A DNA stretch of 64,000 nucleotides, taken from assembly GCF_047511655.1 (NCBI RefSeq), contig NC_133398.1, positions 56,952,638 to 57,016,637 on the forward strand, written 5' to 3'. Below are positions 35,271 to 46,739 of the stretch, one piece after another. A model generated the notes under the pieces. That model saw nothing but the letters and a program-made list of their open reading frames with translations. It did not search any database and was not told the origin of the DNA. The number at the start of each line of letters is the position of its first letter. Within the stretch, counting starts at the first letter, position 1. The stretch comes from Castor canadensis (Eukaryota > Chordata > Mammalia > Rodentia > Castoridae). A program made the position numbers and the translations under genes.

Positions 35271-35614
35271 AGTCTTGTGGTTTGAAGCTACTAATTTTTT
35301 ATACGTGTCTTTTGTTGACATCTCCCCCCATTTCTCTTAGGCTTCCACATGAACTTGCTGGTGTAAGAACAAACATGTATTTCAACTTTAGTAGACAAAG
35401 TTAAAGGCAAGCCTGCCCTCTCAGTCTCAATTCATAAGGAACTGTTGAAGTCCTTTGAAGCTTTTGGTGAAATTTCTGTTTTTCTCCTATTTATTATTTT
35501 TTAAAAAAGGAAATTCACTTAAAAAACTTAGTAAATGTTACTTATGGTTGTCAGAAATGCAGTTTTTGGTCACACTTTTTTCTGCTAGTAACTTCTTTCT
35601 TCCTTCCTTCTTAG

Positions 35615-35812
35615 GACTGTCTTCCTTGTGGGTTGACAGGCAGTTCTCGGGCTGCACGATGGGTTTCCGGATTCACTTTGTTGTTGACCCACATGGCTGG
35701 TGCTGCCTGGCTGTGATTGTCTGTGTCTGGCTATTCAATGTTGCTATCATTCCCAAGATCATCATCCTTCCTCACTATGAGGAAGGACATATTCCAGGCG
35801 CATTAGTAATAC
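35615..35812 (+). CDS. ZDHHC21: Palmitoyltransferase ZDHHC21, first coding exon (5' UTR 35615-35658, CDS from 35659)
   Basis: ZDHHC21 is a membrane S-acyltransferase that palmitoylates cysteines of proteins such as LCK, FYN and eNOS. This exon opens after a strong pyrimidine-rich acceptor (ccttcttag) and carries 44 nt of leader. It starts at ATG 35659 in good context (A at -3, G at +4). It encodes residues 1-51 plus one base of codon 52. Residues 2-16 (GFRIHFVVDPHGWCC) closely match the human N-terminus. Residues about 17-36 form the first membrane segment, and residues 41-47 (EEGHIPG) are conserved. The donor is C|GTAAGT, phase 1. Open-frame translation upstream of ATG 35659 crosses the intron and is not coding. 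Confidence 0.96.
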
Positions 35813-36116
35813 GTAAGTTTCTAAGTCTTTGTTTTCTTATATAGGTAAAGATTTTTCTCATTGTGATTGTTCTAATGTATTTGTATTTGTTATTTTAGTA
35901 GTGCTATTAGTATTGTTATTTACTAAATTATAGAAGTTTAAAAACAATAGCCATTATATATTTTCAGTTAGATAAAAATGCTACCTCTACATTTTAGCTC
36001 TGCAAAATATATAAAGACCATTTTGTTAAAAAAACTGAAAACAGTACTAATAATTGTGTGTCTGTGTGCATTTTAATTGCAAACGTGGAAGTTTTATTTT
36101 TTACTTCTTTTTTTTT

Positions 36117-36231
36117 TTGGTATTTTGAGACAGGGTCTCACTACGTAGTCTAGGCTGGCTTCAAACTTGCTATCCTCCTACCTCAGCCTTCTGAGTACTG
36201 GGATTATAGGCATGTACCACTGTGCCTAGCT
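36117..36231 (-). repeat. Antisense B1-like SINE
   Basis: 'gagacagggtctcactacgt' to 'gtaccactgtgcctagc'. It forms an inverted pair with 36519-36630. Confidence 0.9.
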
Positions 36232-36518
36232 TAAATGTGAAAGTTTTAAGAAAAGAGATAGCGTACATTACTGCAAGGTAAGAATTTCATGATACTAAAA
36301 TCACTGATTATGAAGTTGATTGTGATAGCTTTGAACTTCCAGATAATTCTTTTCTGCTATAGTCCATTGATGATGGCTTGCTTATGATTAAAAGAACGGA
36401 TCAAAATGGTATATTGTATCTATCCATAGCATTTATACTTTTCGTATACTCTCCCTAACTTTGATCTCACAAGAACTGTAGGAAATAAAATCTCTGTTAT
36501 ACAAATAAAACCGGCCTG

Positions 36519-36630
36519 TATCACCAGGCATGGTGGTACACCTCTGTAATCCCAGCAGTCAGAAGCTGAGGCAGGATTTTGAGTTTGAGGGCAGCCTAAG
36601 GTACATAGCAAGGCCTTGTCACAAAAACAA
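36519..36630 (+). repeat. B1-like SINE
   Basis: 'caggcatggtggtacacctc' and 'gtaatcccagcagtcagaag', with 'ggcagcctaaggtacatagc'. Confidence 0.88.
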
Positions 36631-36839
36631 AATGAAATAAACTGAACAGTGTCATGCAATCAGTCCTGGAGTGAGCACTCAAAACTGTTTCCTTCTACAT
36701 GGTCAGTATGTTAATCCTTTCATTCCCCCAGTAGAATGCTTGTGTCTTATTAATTTAAAATATGAAATTATGGAGACTGAATGTCAATTTCCCCTTACTG
36801 TTATTTTTTTCTGGTTATTTTGAAAATCAAATTTTCTAT

Positions 36840-36925
36840 TTTTTTTTGGTGATACTCAGGGTTGAACTCAGTGCTTCGTGCTTGATAGGTAGGTGTGCTG
36901 TCAGTTGAGCCACTCTGCCAGCTAA
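36840..36925 (-). repeat. Antisense ID-like SINE
   Basis: 'gtgatactcagggttgaact' and 'gttgagccactctgccagct'. Confidence 0.8.
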
Positions 36926-37048
36926 GTTTCTTAATTCTGTATTTTCAAAGTAAGCATCTTAAGATCAGTCGAAAAGGGCAATTGAGCACAGAGTTAATAA
37001 AAATTTTAAATGTAGAATATTTTGGCCCTTTACAATGTACTACATGTA

Positions 37049-37362
37049 TGGCTGTGTGCAGTGGCTTGTGCCTGTAATTCCAACTATTCAGAAGGCAGAG
37101 ATCAGGAGTATCATGGGTCTAGGCCAGCCCTGGCAAAATCTCAATAAACAAGCTGAATGTGGTGTTGCTCCCCTGTAATCTCAGTTACATGGGAAGGATA
37201 GGTAGGAGAATTATAGTCCAAGGCCAATCCAGGCAAAAATGCCAGACCCTATCTGAAAAATAACTAAAACCAAAAATAGTAGTGGAGGAGTGACTCAAGT
37301 GGTAGAGCACTTGGCTAGCAAGTGCAAGATGCTGAGTTCAAACCCCAGTATCACTTAAAAAA
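37049..37362 (+). repeat. Composite SINE: two B1-like units plus ID-like tail
   Basis: Units at about 37049-37150 and 37151-37275, then an ID-like unit 37276-37350 ('gagtgactcaagtggtagag', 'gagttcaaaccccagtatca') and A-tail. Confidence 0.85.
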
Positions 37363-37366
37363 AAAA

Positions 37367-37381
37367 GTGTATGTGTATGTA

Positions 37382-37404
<23 letters not shown>
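37367..37404 (+). repeat. (GT)n/(AT)n microsatellite
   Basis: Alternating GTATGT passing into pure (AT)n at the end of the SINE tail, followed by a T-run. Confidence 0.93.
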
Positions 37405-37412
<8 letters not shown>

Positions 37413-37727
37413 TTTTGGATGAATTAAAAGGGTGCCCATTTATTTATTTACACCATTGTTTATTTGAAACCACTGTTAATATAGAATCTGATTTATAGCA
37501 TTTGTAATTTATTATGAAAAACAATATTTTAAGTTGGTACATTTCATGTAGTGTTCTCGGTGGTATTATTTTGTGAGTAAAATGATTTAGTCTCTTGATT
37601 TTTCCATCTCATCTTTTGAAAATTATTTATCATGATGATCATTGAAATGTGCTTTTTAAACTTTATGCTTTTTGATAAAATGTTTTAAAGGGCGAGTGAC
37701 TAATCTGCTTATTTATTTATTTTAAAG

Positions 37728-37826
37728 TGTTCTATGGCCTTGCCATATTTTGTCTGGTTGCCTTAGTGAGAGCCTCAATAACGGATCCAGGAAGACTCCC
37801 TGAGAACCCCAAGATCCCACATGGAG
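37728..37826 (+). CDS. ZDHHC21: ZDHHC21, coding exon 2
   Basis: A 99-nt exon completing codon 52 and encoding residues 53-84 plus one base of codon 85. It contains the second membrane segment (about 47-66, including FYGLAIFCLVALV) and the cytosolic 'SITDPGRLPENPKIPHG', identical to human as I recall it. This sequence contains the Asp-Pro-Gly (DPG) motif typical of DHHC enzymes after TM2. Acceptor is tttaaag, donor G|GTATGA; phases 1 and 1 agree with the neighbours. Confidence 0.96.
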
Positions 37827-38374
37827 GTATGATACTGTGTGTACTGAGCAGTTTTGCTGATGCAGAGTTACTGCCTTTCAGATGCACTGTATGTCCCCGG
37901 GCACCCCTTTTAAGTCTTTGCTCACAAAAATGCTCCTTTCTAGACTTGTGTATTTAAGATCACACACGGTCCCCATCACACCCTCTCATTCCTGGCCAGC
38001 CTTCTAACTTAGTTTATGTTTCTTTCCCTCCACCCATTCAGGATATGAGGATGAAGATTTTTTTGTTTGGTTTTCTTTGTATAGTATGTTATCCCTAGTC
38101 TCCAGCAGAGCCTCTGTCACTTAGATGTATAAAGAAATATTTGTCAAATCAAATATAATTACCTGAGAGATTTCTATTTTTATTAAAGAAAGGATTTTTC
38201 ATGTTGGCACCATTTACCTCATGATACTGTAAATGTAGTTTGGAGTAAATATTTACATTTCTCCAAATTGTAATAATTCCATGAAAAATTTGAAAGCCTT
38301 TTATTCTGGTGTCATTTCAATCATCCTCTTGCATAATAACCATTCAACCATTCAAACACAAAAATGAATGAAAA

Positions 38375-38462
38375 TGGAATGGGGTCATGGCTCCAATGGT
38401 AGAGCAATTGTCTAGCAAGTGTGAGGCCCTGATTTCAAACCCCAGTACTGACAGAGAAAAGA
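38375..38462 (+). repeat. ID-like SINE
   Basis: 'ggggtcatggctccaatggt' and 'tgatttcaaaccccagtact'. Confidence 0.8.
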
Positions 38463-38649
38463 AGAATGAAAATGTATTGCTGTTTTGTTATATACCAGCT
38501 ATGGCATAAACTCCATCTATTCTCTTTCCTGAGTCTCACCTTTTGATTATTTGCTATGTAAGCTTTGAGAATTCTACACTTCATTCTAGTGAGAATTTGT
38601 ATTTCTTTGTAGTGCGTTATAGAATCAGAATACTTTCTGTAGTAATTTT

Positions 38650-38827
38650 GTGGTGTTCAAAGTTGCTGCATGTTAAAAAGTTACCTGGGGAGCTTTAAAC
38701 ATCTCACTGTCCAGGTCAAACCCCATATGAATTAAATCAGAATATCTGGGTATTAGCATAGGTATCAGAGTTTTTTGAAAGATCCCGAGTGATTCTAGTG
38801 TGTAGCAAAGTTTGGGAGCCAGTGCAG
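38650..38827 (+). mobile_element. MER5A-like hAT-Charlie relic
   Basis: 'aaaaagttacctggggagct' followed by 'attaaatcagaatatctggg' matches the MER5A order. Confidence 0.65.
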
Positions 38828-39340
38828 TAATTCCAATGAAATGAGATCAAGTAGCAAGTCATTTTGAGCCTCCTGTAAGTCCTGATTATTATTTTTGAAA
38901 TCCATCATTTAGGGCTTACTTGGCCTTTCAAATTTAGAGATTACATAGGAGTATTACCCCAATGTTTAGGCAACTGTAGACCTTTCTGGATGCTGAATAG
39001 TTTATTAACTTAGAGCAACATTAGCAGTGTCACTTAGCAACTAGTGTGCATGTGTTTTGTGGTGGAGGCAGAAAAGGATGTTCTCAGCAATCTGTATAGA
39101 ATCCTTTTTCCTCCCAAGGGCATAGCCACGAGGTCTCTAGTATATTTCACACATGCATTATTTGCCTCAACACTAAATCCCAGCAGCCCCAGAACAAAGG
39201 AGCAGGCCTTTTTTGACTCTGGACCCACTTCTGATGAATTCTTTTGTTTGCAGCTGGTCAGATACCTGTGGACTCCACTGCTGATCAGTGAAAGGAAGAT
39301 TGTTAGATCTTAAAGTTTTAAAAACAGAAACAACTGTATT

Positions 39341-39687
39341 CTAGTTAGCTTTTTGTCATACTAATGAAATATCCAAGGCAGGCTGACTTTATAAAGAAAA
39401 GACTTATTAGCTCACAACTTAGGATGCTAAGAGTTCATATGGTATGGTTCAGGCTGTGGTGAGGCGCTAGTCCAATTTCCAGTAGAACCCTCATTTTAAT
39501 CTACCACTAATTGCTGAGTCTCATTGTCTTCTGAGCCTTCACTGGAATTGCCCATAAAGCTCTGTTTCTGATATTATAGACTTTTTCTAGCCTGTTCTTA
39601 AAACCCTTCCAAATTCTGTCAGAAATCCAGTTTGAAAGTCAACTCCATGTTTTCAGGTAACAATCCTACTCTTAGAATCCAATTTTC
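39341..39687 (-). mobile_element. LTR-like (ERVL-MaLR-type) segment, copy 1
   Basis: 'gttagctttttgtcatacta' and the 'ttcttaaaacccttccaaat' to 'aattttctg' end recall mammalian MaLR-type LTRs in antisense. It directly precedes a second LTR-like unit that starts with a related motif. No internal retroviral gene is present. Family assignment is from memory. Confidence 0.45.
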
Positions 39688-40108
39688 TGTATTAGTTAGT
39701 TTTGTCTTACCATAATGAAATACCTGAGGTAGGCTCCTTATGAAGAAGAGAGGTTTATTTAGCTTACAGTTGAGGAGGTTTAAGGGAATGGTGAGGACCA
39801 TTTTGGCTGTGTCACATCATGGTGGATGGCAATGGTGATGCTAGTGTGTGCAGCAGCAAGCAATCATGCTGACAAACAGGAAGCCAGAGAAAGACTAGAT
39901 GGAGCTAGGTTCGGGCATTTATAACAACTTGCTTTCATGAGAACTCACTCCAAGAGACTAGTCACTTCTGAAGCCAGCACCCCTCAAAACCTAAAGACCT
40001 CCCACTAGGCCGCACATCTTAAAGATTCTGTCAGCTTTCATATTACCACGCTGGGTACCAAGCTTCCAACAGAGACCCTTGAGGAGCAAACTATACCCAA
40101 ACCATAGC
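39688..40108 (-). mobile_element. Solo LTR of ERVL-MaLR type (MST/MLT/ORR1-like)
   Basis: Read on the minus strand it begins near the 'ctatggtttgggtatagttt' pattern and ends 'ctaactaatacag', the usual frame of MaLR LTRs. It contains 'gagttctcatga' and, near its 3' part, an AATAAA hexamer (minus strand). There is no coding sequence. Subfamily not determined. Confidence 0.6.
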
Positions 40109-40119
40109 AAGAGGGAATC

Positions 40120-40679
40120 TTATTTTTTATGAGAAATTTCATCATTTTGCTCTAATGAGAGTGGGAAGGTAAATGAAGGAAGTAAAAAAGGTGAATATGG
40201 TTGATGTACTTTCTTTACAAGAATGAATATGGAACATTCAAACCTGTTGAAATCGCTATAAGAAGGGAACTAAGGTAGAAAAGAGAATAATGGAGGAGAC
40301 AAACCAATTTGGGGTATATTTCCATATGTACATATATATGAATGTCACCCTATATAAGCATCATAAACAAACAAAAATGTCTTTTTTGAAAAATGAAGGA
40401 CAGGAAGATAAAACTGGACTTGTTTGGGGGTTGGTACCAGTGGAAGGGCATAAGAAGAAGGGAAAGGAGAGCAAATATGGTAAAAGTGCTATGCACTCAT
40501 GTATGAAAATGGAACTGTAAGACCTGCTGAAACTGCTCTAAGAAGGTGGGGAAGAGGGAGAAGGAGAAAGATGGAGAGGATGAATCTAACTTAGATATAT
40601 TGTAAGCACTTTTGTAAATGTCACAGTGTACCCCCCTACACAACTGTAATATGCTACTAAAATTAAAAAAAAAAAAAAA
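40120..40679 (+). mobile_element. L1-like 3' region with poly-A tail
   Basis: 'atattgtaagcacttttgta' and 'aatgtcacagtgtaccc', followed by poly-A, repeat the 3' end at 3680-3768. The upstream 450 bp, A- and G-rich, is presumably the rest of a 3' UTR. 5' truncated; target duplication not identified. Confidence 0.65.
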
Positions 40680-40698
40680 GGCAAAACCAAAACCACCT

Positions 40699-40811
40699 CT
40701 TGCTAAGTGTGGTCTGTGCTTATAATCCCAGCACTGGAGAGGTTGAGGTAGGAGGACCTTGGCTTTGAGGCCAGCCTGGGGTACATAGGTAGACCCTATC
40801 TCAAAAAAAAA
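40699..40811 (+). repeat. B1-like SINE
   Basis: 'cttataatcccagcactgga' and 'ttgaggccagcctggggtac' with poly-A. Confidence 0.87.
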
Positions 40812-41849
40812 ATGTCAGCAGCTGATTAAAAAGTTTAAAAGCATTGTAAATACAAAACAAATAATAAAATATTATCTACAGACTTGAGTCTATGTGGGAC
40901 CACTGCTGTCATGTCTAGATTGTAGATGCTAGAGATGGAGGCCATCATGGCACTTTGCTGACTTTTAGATTTCATTTTGTTGCAGTTGACAGTTGGCCTG
41001 GTTTTCTTCTCTGAGTCTAGGAAACTCCCTTACTACCCACTTGGAAAAAGTGTAGTTGTTTATCGTATTTTAAGGTTCCTAAAGCCGTTCGGTGTCTGAT
41101 GTCACACAATCCTCATGGTAGTTGAGGTCGCCAGGCTGGGCGGTCAGGAGTGTGGGCTGTCTGTCCTAGAATGCACAGCTGTAATGTTACAGAGCTGGGG
41201 TGAAACCCAAGGCCTGGTCTCTTTCATCTTTTAGCATGGATTATTTGCAGATCAGTAATTTTAGCTCTTTACTCACTTTTGCTATGATTCTAGGGAAGAC
41301 TGAAGTTATCATGTACTTCTTGGTGCTGGTTACCTGATTCTTTTGTAAATATGGTTTTGGATTTTAATTTAGTAAAAAAAATGCAAAAATTTAACAGTGA
41401 AAAATAATATAGCATGACTAAAATGTCAAAGGTATAGAATAGTGACATTTGCTCAGGAATGTTTGAAGGTTAAGCAGTTTCATATAACTGCGTTCTTCAG
41501 AAAAGGAAACTGAAAGCCCTAATACTTTTGTGATTCTGACCGTCTTTTATTGAATTACTCTGAAATATTTTACATACCTTTCTGTTTTCTCCAATAATAA
41601 CTTTAGTATACATGTGACCATTAAATGTGAGGCACGTGGAGTAGAAGGCAATGTTCTGTTTTCCTGTGAGCAGATTCCCAGAGCTTGATCTTAGAAACTT
41701 TTGAGCATGTAGATGAAATAGTCAAATGAACTTCTTAGGTCTGCAGTTTTGAAACTATTCACATGCATATTTGGAATAACAAACATGAAATAAAACCTTA
41801 GAAATAGAATTTTTACCATTTTGAAGTTCTTAGCTTTTGAAAAACTGCT

Positions 41850-41995
41850 TTGTTGAGTGTAATTTATACGCCATGTCATTCCCCCATTTGAAGTGTACCA
41901 TTCAACAGCTTTTTATATATTTGTAGTTGTGCAACTGTCACTATTATCAGTTTTCTAGCAATATCAGCATCAAGCTGTTAGTATTGCAGAACCCC
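41850..41995 (-). mobile_element. L1/HAL1-like relic
   Basis: 'gtgtaatttatacgccatgt', 'aagtgtaccattcaacagct' and 'gtagttgtgcaactgtcact' are typical of antisense old L1/HAL1. Confidence 0.6.
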
Positions 41996-42382
41996 AATGT
42001 TCTGTGATCCACAGAACTGCAGTTTGCCACAGTGTTAGGGCACAGAATCTTCCAAGTTAAAAGATAGCATGTTTTTATGTTGTTCCTCAATACTTTACAT
42101 CAAGCAATAAGGATGTGTGTGCCGTTGATGAACAGGGTCACATGTCCACTCAGAGCTTTGCTTTTTTCCTTCCCCTTATATTGCCACTTGAAGATGATCT
42201 ATAAGAGAGTTATTGACATTGATTTCCTACACTGATGACCATTTCTGTAAGAAAGTGTAGATTAGAATCCAAACCAGTGTTGATTTTGATAGTTTCAAGT
42301 AATATTTTTCCACAAAACATTACTTTGTGGTTTAAAATATTGTAATTGAGAGAGGGCCCCATATTTGTTATTGTTGTTGTTG

Positions 42383-42465
42383 TTTGTTTGAGACAGAGTT
42401 TGGCTGTATATAACCCACCTGGCCTGGAACTCATGATCCTCCTGTGCCACCATGCCTGGCTAAGT
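42383..42465 (-). repeat. Antisense B1-like SINE, partial
   Basis: 'tgtttgagacagagtttggc' to 'gccaccatgcctggctaag', with part of the middle deleted. Confidence 0.75.
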
Positions 42466-43159
42466 GTGAGTCTTTCAAAAGGTTCAAATAGAAGATGATT
42501 CCTTTTTTTCTGCGAGCTAACATCAACCAAAGCAAACATAACTTTATATTCATTCAGGCATTATAGCATTAGTAAAAGTCCAGGCCAACCAATGTCATGC
42601 CATTTACTCATGTTAAATAACTCAATCATTTATGGAGTTTGTCTTTTTCTCTGTTTTGTTTTATTCTTTGATTTTTCTCTCCCTAAAAGTATATCTGTGT
42701 TAGCTTTTAATTTTTCTATAACTACCATAAGTTATCAATTGGATTCTCTCTCCCATGGGCCTTTTCTTTACAGTATTACATGGCTAGTACAAAAACCCAA
42801 TAGATAGTCATCAGACAGCAGAATGTATCAGACACTAGGTCCTATTTAGACATGAGCAAACCCTGAAGAAGGAAAGGGAAAGGGACTAAAAAATGCTTTA
42901 TTAGTAAGCAGGATAGGTTAAGGCAGATGGATTTTTTTTCTTGGCACAGCAGGTGAAAACATTGTAGATGATAATTCAATTACATTTCTAAATTTTTTTC
43001 AGTAGTGATTTTCTTTCTTGGTTTTCTGAACATGTAGGGCATGTGTATGCTTGTGTATGTGTATGGAACTGAATTTTTAAAGGTCTTTCTTATTTTAAAT
43101 ACTTGTATCGTACCTTTAGTACAAGCTCTTTCATTAGACACACTCTTCCTTACTGTAAA

Positions 43160-43278
43160 GGCTTGATAGTGATAGTTTCAGTTCTGTGGGCCACAGGTTT
43201 CTGTCACAACCCAGCTTTGCCATTGTAGCACAAAACAGCCGTAGACAATGTGAATGGGCCTGTATCGAATACAACTTT
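43160..43278 (+). mobile_element. hAT-like DNA transposon relic
   Basis: 'tgccattgtagcacaaaaca', 'gccgtagacaatgtgaatgg' and 'aatacaactttatggac' are typical of a common mammalian non-autonomous hAT family. A related copy in opposite orientation is at 49840-50053. Confidence 0.6.
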
Positions 43279-44394
43279 ATGGACACTGATATGTGAATTT
43301 CATGTGATTTTTACATGTCATAGTTATTTATCTTTTCAATCATTTAAACTTGTAAAAACAATTTTTTAGTTCATGGGTCATATGAAAACAAACTTTGATT
43401 TATTTATTCCCATCCATTAAACTAAAATAACAGAATCGAAATTGGGAATCTTTTCAGAACATTGAGTACTATCTACTCTTATCTTCTTTTACTTTTACTT
43501 AGGATTCGTCTCTCTTTTTTTCTTGTTTTAAACTTTCATACATTTAGTGACTGACTACTGTATGCTAGGGTTACACTGCATGTACTAATACCACTATGAA
43601 CATGGGAAGTAGTCATTTTACCATGCCCTTACTTTCAATGAGATTATGGGGCAGTAATAACAGAAGTGCTGAAAAATTTAATAGTTTTGTAAAATTCCAT
43701 TTCAGTAAACATTAAAAAGATACTTTTTATATAATAAAGCTAGTCTTGTCTTGGAGAATGATTCTTCTATGATTTTGTGGATCTGATTAGAACAATTCAT
43801 AATGAAAACAAATGCCTTTCTCTTTATGTATGCTAACCTTCACTTCTGAAACTATTCTGATACCTTCTAAACCCATCTGATCTCCTCTAACATGCTTCTA
43901 TGCATTAATTCACTGATATTTAAAAAATGGTTCAGGAAAAGAACGTGTGTGTAAATGCCTTTTCTGTCTTCTCAGTGAATTTATAAGATTGACTTCAACA
44001 TATTCATGTGCTACTGAACAGGCCTCAGCACCATTTCTTCTTTAGTGCTTGTAGATAATACAATTGCTGTGTATTTGTCTGAATAAAATTCTGTTTTCGT
44101 TTGGTTGAACTTTGGAATTTTGTCATTAGATTTTGCCAAAACCCAAATACGGTGTTTTCTGTTCCTTACTTTGATGGTAACCATAGTGTCTTATTTTTGT
44201 GGGGTTTAAAATTAGAAACATATAAAATAAGGCATACATAGAATAAACAGAATGGCAACATTTTATGTCAAAGATGTTTATACTGGCCACTCAGAAAAAA
44301 GAAACATCTCTTAGTGATACACATTAAAGACTGACTTTAAATAGTTGTTACTATTTATTACCTTCATTAAAAGGATCTTAATTTCCTATTCTAG

Positions 44395-44506
44395 AAAGGG
44401 AGTTCTGGGAATTATGTAACAAGTGTAATTTGATGAGACCAAAGCGTTCGCATCACTGCAGCCGCTGTGGCCACTGTGTGAGGAGAATGGACCATCACTG
44501 TCCATG
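44395..44506 (+). CDS. ZDHHC21: ZDHHC21, coding exon 3 with DHHC active site
   Basis: A 112-nt exon completing Glu85 and encoding residues 86-121 plus two bases of codon 122. It holds most of the cysteine-rich DHHC domain. Cys92, Cys95, His105, Cys106, Cys109 and Cys112 are visible as likely zinc-site residues. Asp117-His118-His119-Cys120 is the catalytic motif, with Cys120 forming the acyl-enzyme. The sequence '[21 protein letters not shown]' region matches human. Acceptor is cctattctag, donor TG|GTGAGT, phase 2. All catalytic residues are intact, so the enzyme should be active. Confidence 0.97.
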
Positions 44507-44577
44507 GTGAGTAAAGAATAATTAGCTTTCAGGAAAAAAAAAAAAAAAAAAAACAGCTGGTAAAACATTTGAGGACA

Positions 44578-44696
44578 GGTGGGTATGGTGGTGTATACTT
44601 AAAATCCCAGCACTTGGGAGGCAGAGGCAGGAGGATTGCAAGTTCAAGGCCAGACTAAGGTAAATAATAGCGAGACTTTGTTTCAAAAGACCAAAA
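44578..44696 (+). repeat. B1-like SINE
   Basis: 'aaaatcccagcacttgggag' and 'gcaagttcaaggccagacta', with its A-rich tail passing into (CA)n. It starts about 70 bp after coding exon 3. Confidence 0.88.
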
Positions 44697-44699
44697 AAG

Positions 44700-44730
<31 letters not shown>

Positions 44731-44741
44731 ACACACACACC
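44700..44741 (+). repeat. (CA)n microsatellite
   Basis: About 20 CA units with one GA interruption. Confidence 0.95.
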
Positions 44742-46379
44742 CTTAGAACTTAGCAGGTTTAAACAAAAGTGAGATTAAAGTTATTCCATTTTTTAAAAAA
44801 AGTCTTTCAATAAGGATGTCTTTAGTTGATCATATAGTTCTATCAGTTCTCAAGGTAGTTTTCCCACAGAGATTATATCTTTTGTAATGAGACATTCGAG
44901 CAGAAAATTAATAAGAATTAGCATTCATCCAAATATACAGAAAGACTAGGTGTTTATATTAAAATGAGACAATGCATGTGAAGTGTTTGGTTCAGTATCT
45001 GACAAAAAGTACTTCAAAGTAGCTATTATTTCTTATTGGGGGATGTGTAAACCATGCATATCCCATTGTTTTTATTCCCCTTTCCTTATTCATTTACTGA
45101 TTAACACATTTCAGATATTCTGATAATCCCGCGTTAAAAATATATTGTATTGCATACAGGTGCTAGCATTTCTTGCACATTGTGTCTGTGCAAGTGGGAA
45201 TTAGCTGTTCCTGCTGAACTGCCAATACTTTTGGTCAATAGGGGGCACTCTTGTAATATTTAAAGAAGATCTGTTGAAACAGAATTTGTTACAAGTGTGA
45301 GAATTCTGTATTGTGTCTTATTTCAAAGCTGTCAAAAAATCTGTGAACATGATATTGTATTTAATTCTGTTTTCCTACCCTTGGATCTTATATAAACATT
45401 TAAGTTGGTGTGGTTTAGCACTTTATAAATATATGTACATACATGAATATTTATGTTGGTGTACACATGCATGTGTACACTGTATACAAAGTTAACTACA
45501 TAATAGTCTTTAATTTTAGTTGCATTTATATGAAGGTGACTGAAGAGCAGAAATTATCTTTGCTTAATACTGCTAATTGATCTACAGTTTTCCTTATTTT
45601 TGATAACTTAATATGATGGTAAAACAAATTAGCAAAGTTTTAGAGAAACTTGACTTTTACTATAAACTGATTGTGTAGACAGAAGGTAATTTCCTGAGAT
45701 TAGGGGAAAAAAAGGGAATTTTAAATAAAAGCACTTTGTTACTATATAAAAAATTTTTACAATCATTTAAATCTCTTAACAAGATAATATAGTGTATGGC
45801 ATGCAGTGTTAAAACAACGTGCCTTGAATTTGAACAGATTAGTTCTCAAGCAGTTTTCTAAACCTCAATGATAATTTTCAATCACAATAGCAATAGATTT
45901 TAAAAAGCTATATGAAATGTGTTTAGGTAAGTGGGAATCACAATGAAAAACTCAAAGCACTTTTAATAGTTTTTCTGACTGAAAATATAACACATCTTCA
46001 TGGTGCAGTTGGGTATTGATGCTTCCTTGCAAAAGAATGGCATAGTTTAAAGATGTTTAAAAGAAATCAGCTAGAAAATATACTTGTAGAGACTAGTGAT
46101 ATTTGTTTATGTTTAAGAGATAAAGATTAGGTTGTTGGTGAGAAAATAAAGTGTTTAACCTAAATTCTGATATTGGGGTGATTTGTCTCTTTTCAGGCTT
46201 ATTGCTTTCACATAGTATCAGTAAGGAGGGGAAATGGACATAGGAAAGATCAGAAGTTTGGAAAGGAGGGTAGACAGGGTCTAAATGGATGTAGGAATTT
46301 TCATGACCAAATTCCCTAACAGAGCACTGCTGAGATATTCAGAGAGTGAGGGAAATGTACAGCATACATTAGAAGCAAA

Positions 46380-46480
46380 GCTGTGTGAGGTGGTACACTG
46401 CTGAAATCTGAGGCAGAAGATCTAAGTTCAAGGCCAGCCTGGACTACATAAGCAAAACCTTATCTTTAAAAATCTCAAAG
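46380..46480 (+). repeat. B1-like SINE, internally deleted
   Basis: 'gtgtgaggtggtacactgct' then 'ttcaaggccagcctggacta'. Confidence 0.75.
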
Positions 46481-46739
46481 AAGCAAAGAGAAAGATGTTT
46501 TTAGAGTCCGTAGTATTTTAACTTCTTAGTGGCTTTTGATTTAGAAGTCAAATCTCAGATTGCCTCAAAGTTTTCTGTATTTTTAGCTCTGATCATTCTT
46601 TCAAAATAGTTTAACTGTTGTAAAAAGATACCATGTAGGTTGAACAGTTAGTCCTCAAAGTTCCCTGGTTAAGAGTACTGTTATCATAGTAATTGTTTCC
46701 CAATAGGGACAGGAAGGATGGGACATCTGTTAAGGAGCA

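Larger units (their letters stand above)
24251..35614 (+). other. ZDHHC21: ZDHHC21 5' intronic region
   Basis: About 11.4 kb between the CpG-island donor and the first coding exon, possibly divided by one untranslated exon at 29925-30073. It carries fewer SINEs than the flanking intergenic DNA, plus MIR, MER5-like and L1 relics listed separately. Bases 24540-25480, 26640-28160 and 28480-29920 show no repeat or exon I can name. Confidence 0.6.
35813..37727 (+). other. ZDHHC21: ZDHHC21 intron between coding exons 1 and 2
   Basis: A 1915-bp phase-1 intron, GTAAGT to TTTTAAAG. It holds an inverted pair of B1-like SINEs, an antisense ID-like SINE, a composite SINE and an (AT)n tract. Confidence 0.93.
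37827..44394 (+). other. ZDHHC21: ZDHHC21 intron between coding exons 2 and 3
   Basis: A 6568-bp phase-1 intron, GTATGA to CTATTCTAG. It contains an ID-like SINE, a MER5-like relic, two LTR-like segments, an L1 3' end, B1-like elements and a hAT-like relic. Bases 37850-38370, 38840-39330, 40820-41850 and 43290-44390 contain nothing I can name. Confidence 0.93.

Noticed and set aside
35455-35658. N-terminal extension of the first ZDHHC21 coding frame (ATG at 35455)
   Set aside because: It reads through the acceptor at 35614 into intron sequence. The ATG at 35659 has better context and matches the human N-terminus.
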